Shown here piece after piece: positions 62,709 to 64,000 of a stretch of DNA of 64,000 nt. Each line of letters opens with the position of its first letter. Position 1 is the stretch's first letter. The stretch comes from Ignavibacteria bacterium (lineage in GTDB: Bacteria; Bacteroidota; Ignavibacteria; Kapaibacteriales; Kapaibacteriaceae). The notes under the pieces were generated by a model. The model saw only the letters and a list, made by a program, of their open reading frames with translations. It did not search any database and was not told where the DNA came from. The DNA is taken from positions 496,001-560,000 of the forward strand of contig JADJIQ010000002.1 of assembly GCA_016707005.1 (NCBI GenBank), in the 5' to 3' direction. Made by a program: the position numbers and the translations under genes.

Positions 62709-64000
62709 ATGTATTTCTTTCGAGCGATAGTTTGCTGTGTCGGCGCAATAGTCCTTTTTCAGGGGGCTGGGCAGGCCGGAGAGACCTCACCCGCAACATT
62801 TGAGGCGTTCCGCGATACCGTCCTGAACCTCAAACTCGATAGTTCATCCCACCGACAGATAGGGGGCGTGATCTTCGAGGACGGCCTGATAACGATCAGT
62901 CTCGACAGCGGATCCTGGGTCTATCTGGAGCGCTATGATGGCCGTCCGGTAGCCGGCGTTTTCTCCGGAAGTGGCACCGTTACCTTTACCCCGAATCACC
63001 CTACCGAAGTGGTGAACCTCCAACGATTCTACCATGCCGATCAATTTTCGGAAGAATTCGACAAGGCCGTGTTCATCTTCACGGATAATCGACTTCCTTC
63101 GCTGATCAATGAGTTTCCTGCCTCTGGGAGCGTTCCGGAATCAATGCAGGGATCTGCGTTGATGGCTACGTCCTTCATCAGTGAGAACGACAACAAGGAC
63201 GTCGATGGCGCATTCTCGCGTTGTCTGTTGAACAACTATTCATCACCTCTATTCTATGCGCAGCTAAAGTATCGGAAGGACATGGAGTGTTACGTGGTTC
63301 ACAACCCGTACGACATCGAGCCTTTCATTCTCTCGGCACGACACGAGAAGAAGGGTCCAAAGTCCATGACCTTTATCAATCAATGTCCGGACGTGTCCGG
63401 TTGGCCACCACTCTCTGATGACGGTGTTGAAGGCCACGATCAGGTTCGAACGATCAAGCATACGATGACGTGCGACATTGCAAGATCACTCGACATGAAG
63501 ACACATGATCGGATCGACATGGAGGTCAATGCCGACAGCGTGCTGTGGCTTGAAATGGAGATCACCTCGTATCTAAAGCTTGACTCTGTTAAACTCAACA
63601 GTGAGAAACTCACCACGTTCCGCTCGAAAGATGCATCTCGGTTCTGGGTGAAACTCCCCTCTTGGCACAAGAAGGGTCAGCCCCTTTCCATCACTGTGTC
63701 GTACAGTGGCGACATCATTGAACGATATCAGGACTACACCGTGTTGAAGACGTCGCTCGATTGGATCCCATCACACTCGTATTTCCATAAAGCACTCTAC
63801 GACATAACGTTCTCCTATCCTTCATCGATGACGTTGCTCTCGCTCGGCGAACAGAAGTCGATCAATACCGTTGATCGCACAACCACGAGTCGTTGGGTGA
63901 CAACCATCCCGAACACTAACAACTCCTTCCATATCGGTCTCTTCAAGAGCAGAGAGCTTGAGACGACCAAGGAAACACCAACGGCCACGTTGCACTACAA
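62709..64000 (+). CDS. Exported protein, possibly related to M1-type metallopeptidases, partial
   Basis: Translated by hand: from ATG 62709 the frame is open for 430 codons to the right edge. The N-terminus MYFFRAIVCCVGAIVLFQGA looks like a signal peptide, followed by a beta-rich domain (FYHADQFSEEFDKAVFIFTDNR, CLLNNYSSPLFYAQL). Later, WIPSHSYFHKALYDITFSYPSSMTLLSLG resembles the region of M1 aminopeptidases just before the catalytic domain. If so, the zinc motif HExxH should lie beyond the window. I see no catalytic residue here, so the assignment is tentative. Confidence 0.55.
   Translation, partial: MYFFRAIVCCVGAIVLFQGAGQAGETSPATFEAFRDTVLNLKLDSSSHRQIGGVIFEDGLITISLDSGSWVYLERYDGRPVAGVFSGSGTVTFTPNHPTEVVNLQRFYHADQFSEEFDKAVFIFTDNRLPSLINEFPASGSVPESMQGSALMATSFISENDNKDVDGAFSRCLLNNYSSPLFYAQLKYRKDMECYVVHNPYDIEPFILSARHEKKGPKSMTFINQCPDVSGWPPLSDDGVEGHDQVRTIKHTMTCDIARSLDMKTHDRIDMEVNADSVLWLEMEITSYLKLDSVKLNSEKLTTFRSKDASRFWVKLPSWHKKGQPLSITVSYSGDIIERYQDYTVLKTSLDWIPSHSYFHKALYDITFSYPSSMTLLSLGEQKSINTVDRTTTSRWVTTIPNTNNSFHIGLFKSRELETTKETPTATLHY

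Noticed and set aside
1..64000. tRNA, rRNA, IS element, prophage or CRISPR array
   Set aside because: I looked for cloverleaf-like sequence, transposase motifs, terminal repeats and spaced direct repeats and found none.

Overview
The window looks like a chromosomal segment of a Bacteroidota/Chlorobiota-group bacterium, most likely Kapabacteria-like. This is inferred from gene style, not from a marker-gene match. The supporting signs are several very large exported proteins with C-terminal secretion/sorting tails of the type IX kind, a TonB-dependent receptor with a carboxypeptidase-regulatory-like N-terminus, promoters of the TAnnTTTG type, no obvious Shine-Dalgarno sequences, and ThyX as thymidylate synthase. 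Base composition looks even and moderately GC-rich. I see no insertion sequence, prophage, CRISPR array or tRNA.

Layout. Positions 1-12196 (minus strand) form one tightly packed operon: membrane protein, AtuA-like protein, DUF2279-like protein, family-2 glycosyltransferase, purM, a secreted protein, recQ (two frameshifts) and a huge subtilisin that runs off the left edge. Positions 12207-14282 hold rodZ facing kpsF (arabinose-5-phosphate isomerase). Positions 14362-19080 encode a 1572-residue secreted protein. At 19285-27496 are purN, a TonB-dependent receptor, metH in two overlapping reading frames, trmO and an outer-membrane-type protein. At 27571-32083 (plus strand) are a Nif3 protein, a coiled-coil zinc-ribbon protein, the RNase P RNA gene rnpB, an Hpt protein, a small exported protein, lipA and a metallo-beta-lactamase-fold protein. 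At 32339-36230 (minus) are scpB, scpA, alr and an asparaginase.

Positions 36281-40051 (plus) carry an aminotransferase of the HisC family, 4-hydroxyphenylpyruvate dioxygenase and glutamate dehydrogenase. Together these could form a tyrosine-degrading unit. At 40127-44823 (minus) are an Ig-domain secreted protein, a YceI protein, a cysteine desulfurase and an unknown 86-residue protein. secA (44957-48097) contains an in-frame TAG.

From 62631 back to 48098 (minus) lie thyX, a di-haem peroxidase and then a compact surface-sugar operon: GT-B-like protein, SpsF-like cytidylyltransferase, split transketolase, class III aminotransferase, short-chain dehydrogenase, and a NeuB-like synthase lacking the usual C-terminal domain. 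A fatty-acid hydroxylase-type enzyme, an LpxH-like phosphatase and an ABC exporter follow. This sugar operon is the best candidate for an undescribed pathway, since it has the synthase and the activation step of nonulosonic acid biosynthesis but none of the usual precursor genes. A partial exported protein starts at 62709.

Three cross-cutting observations deserve attention. Many promoter -7 boxes sit only 5-6 nt before the ATG, which suggests leaderless mRNAs. The octamer AAGGGGCT is strongly over-represented. Four reading-frame lesions fall in core genes (recQ twice, metH, secA), so sequence quality should be checked before any biological reading.
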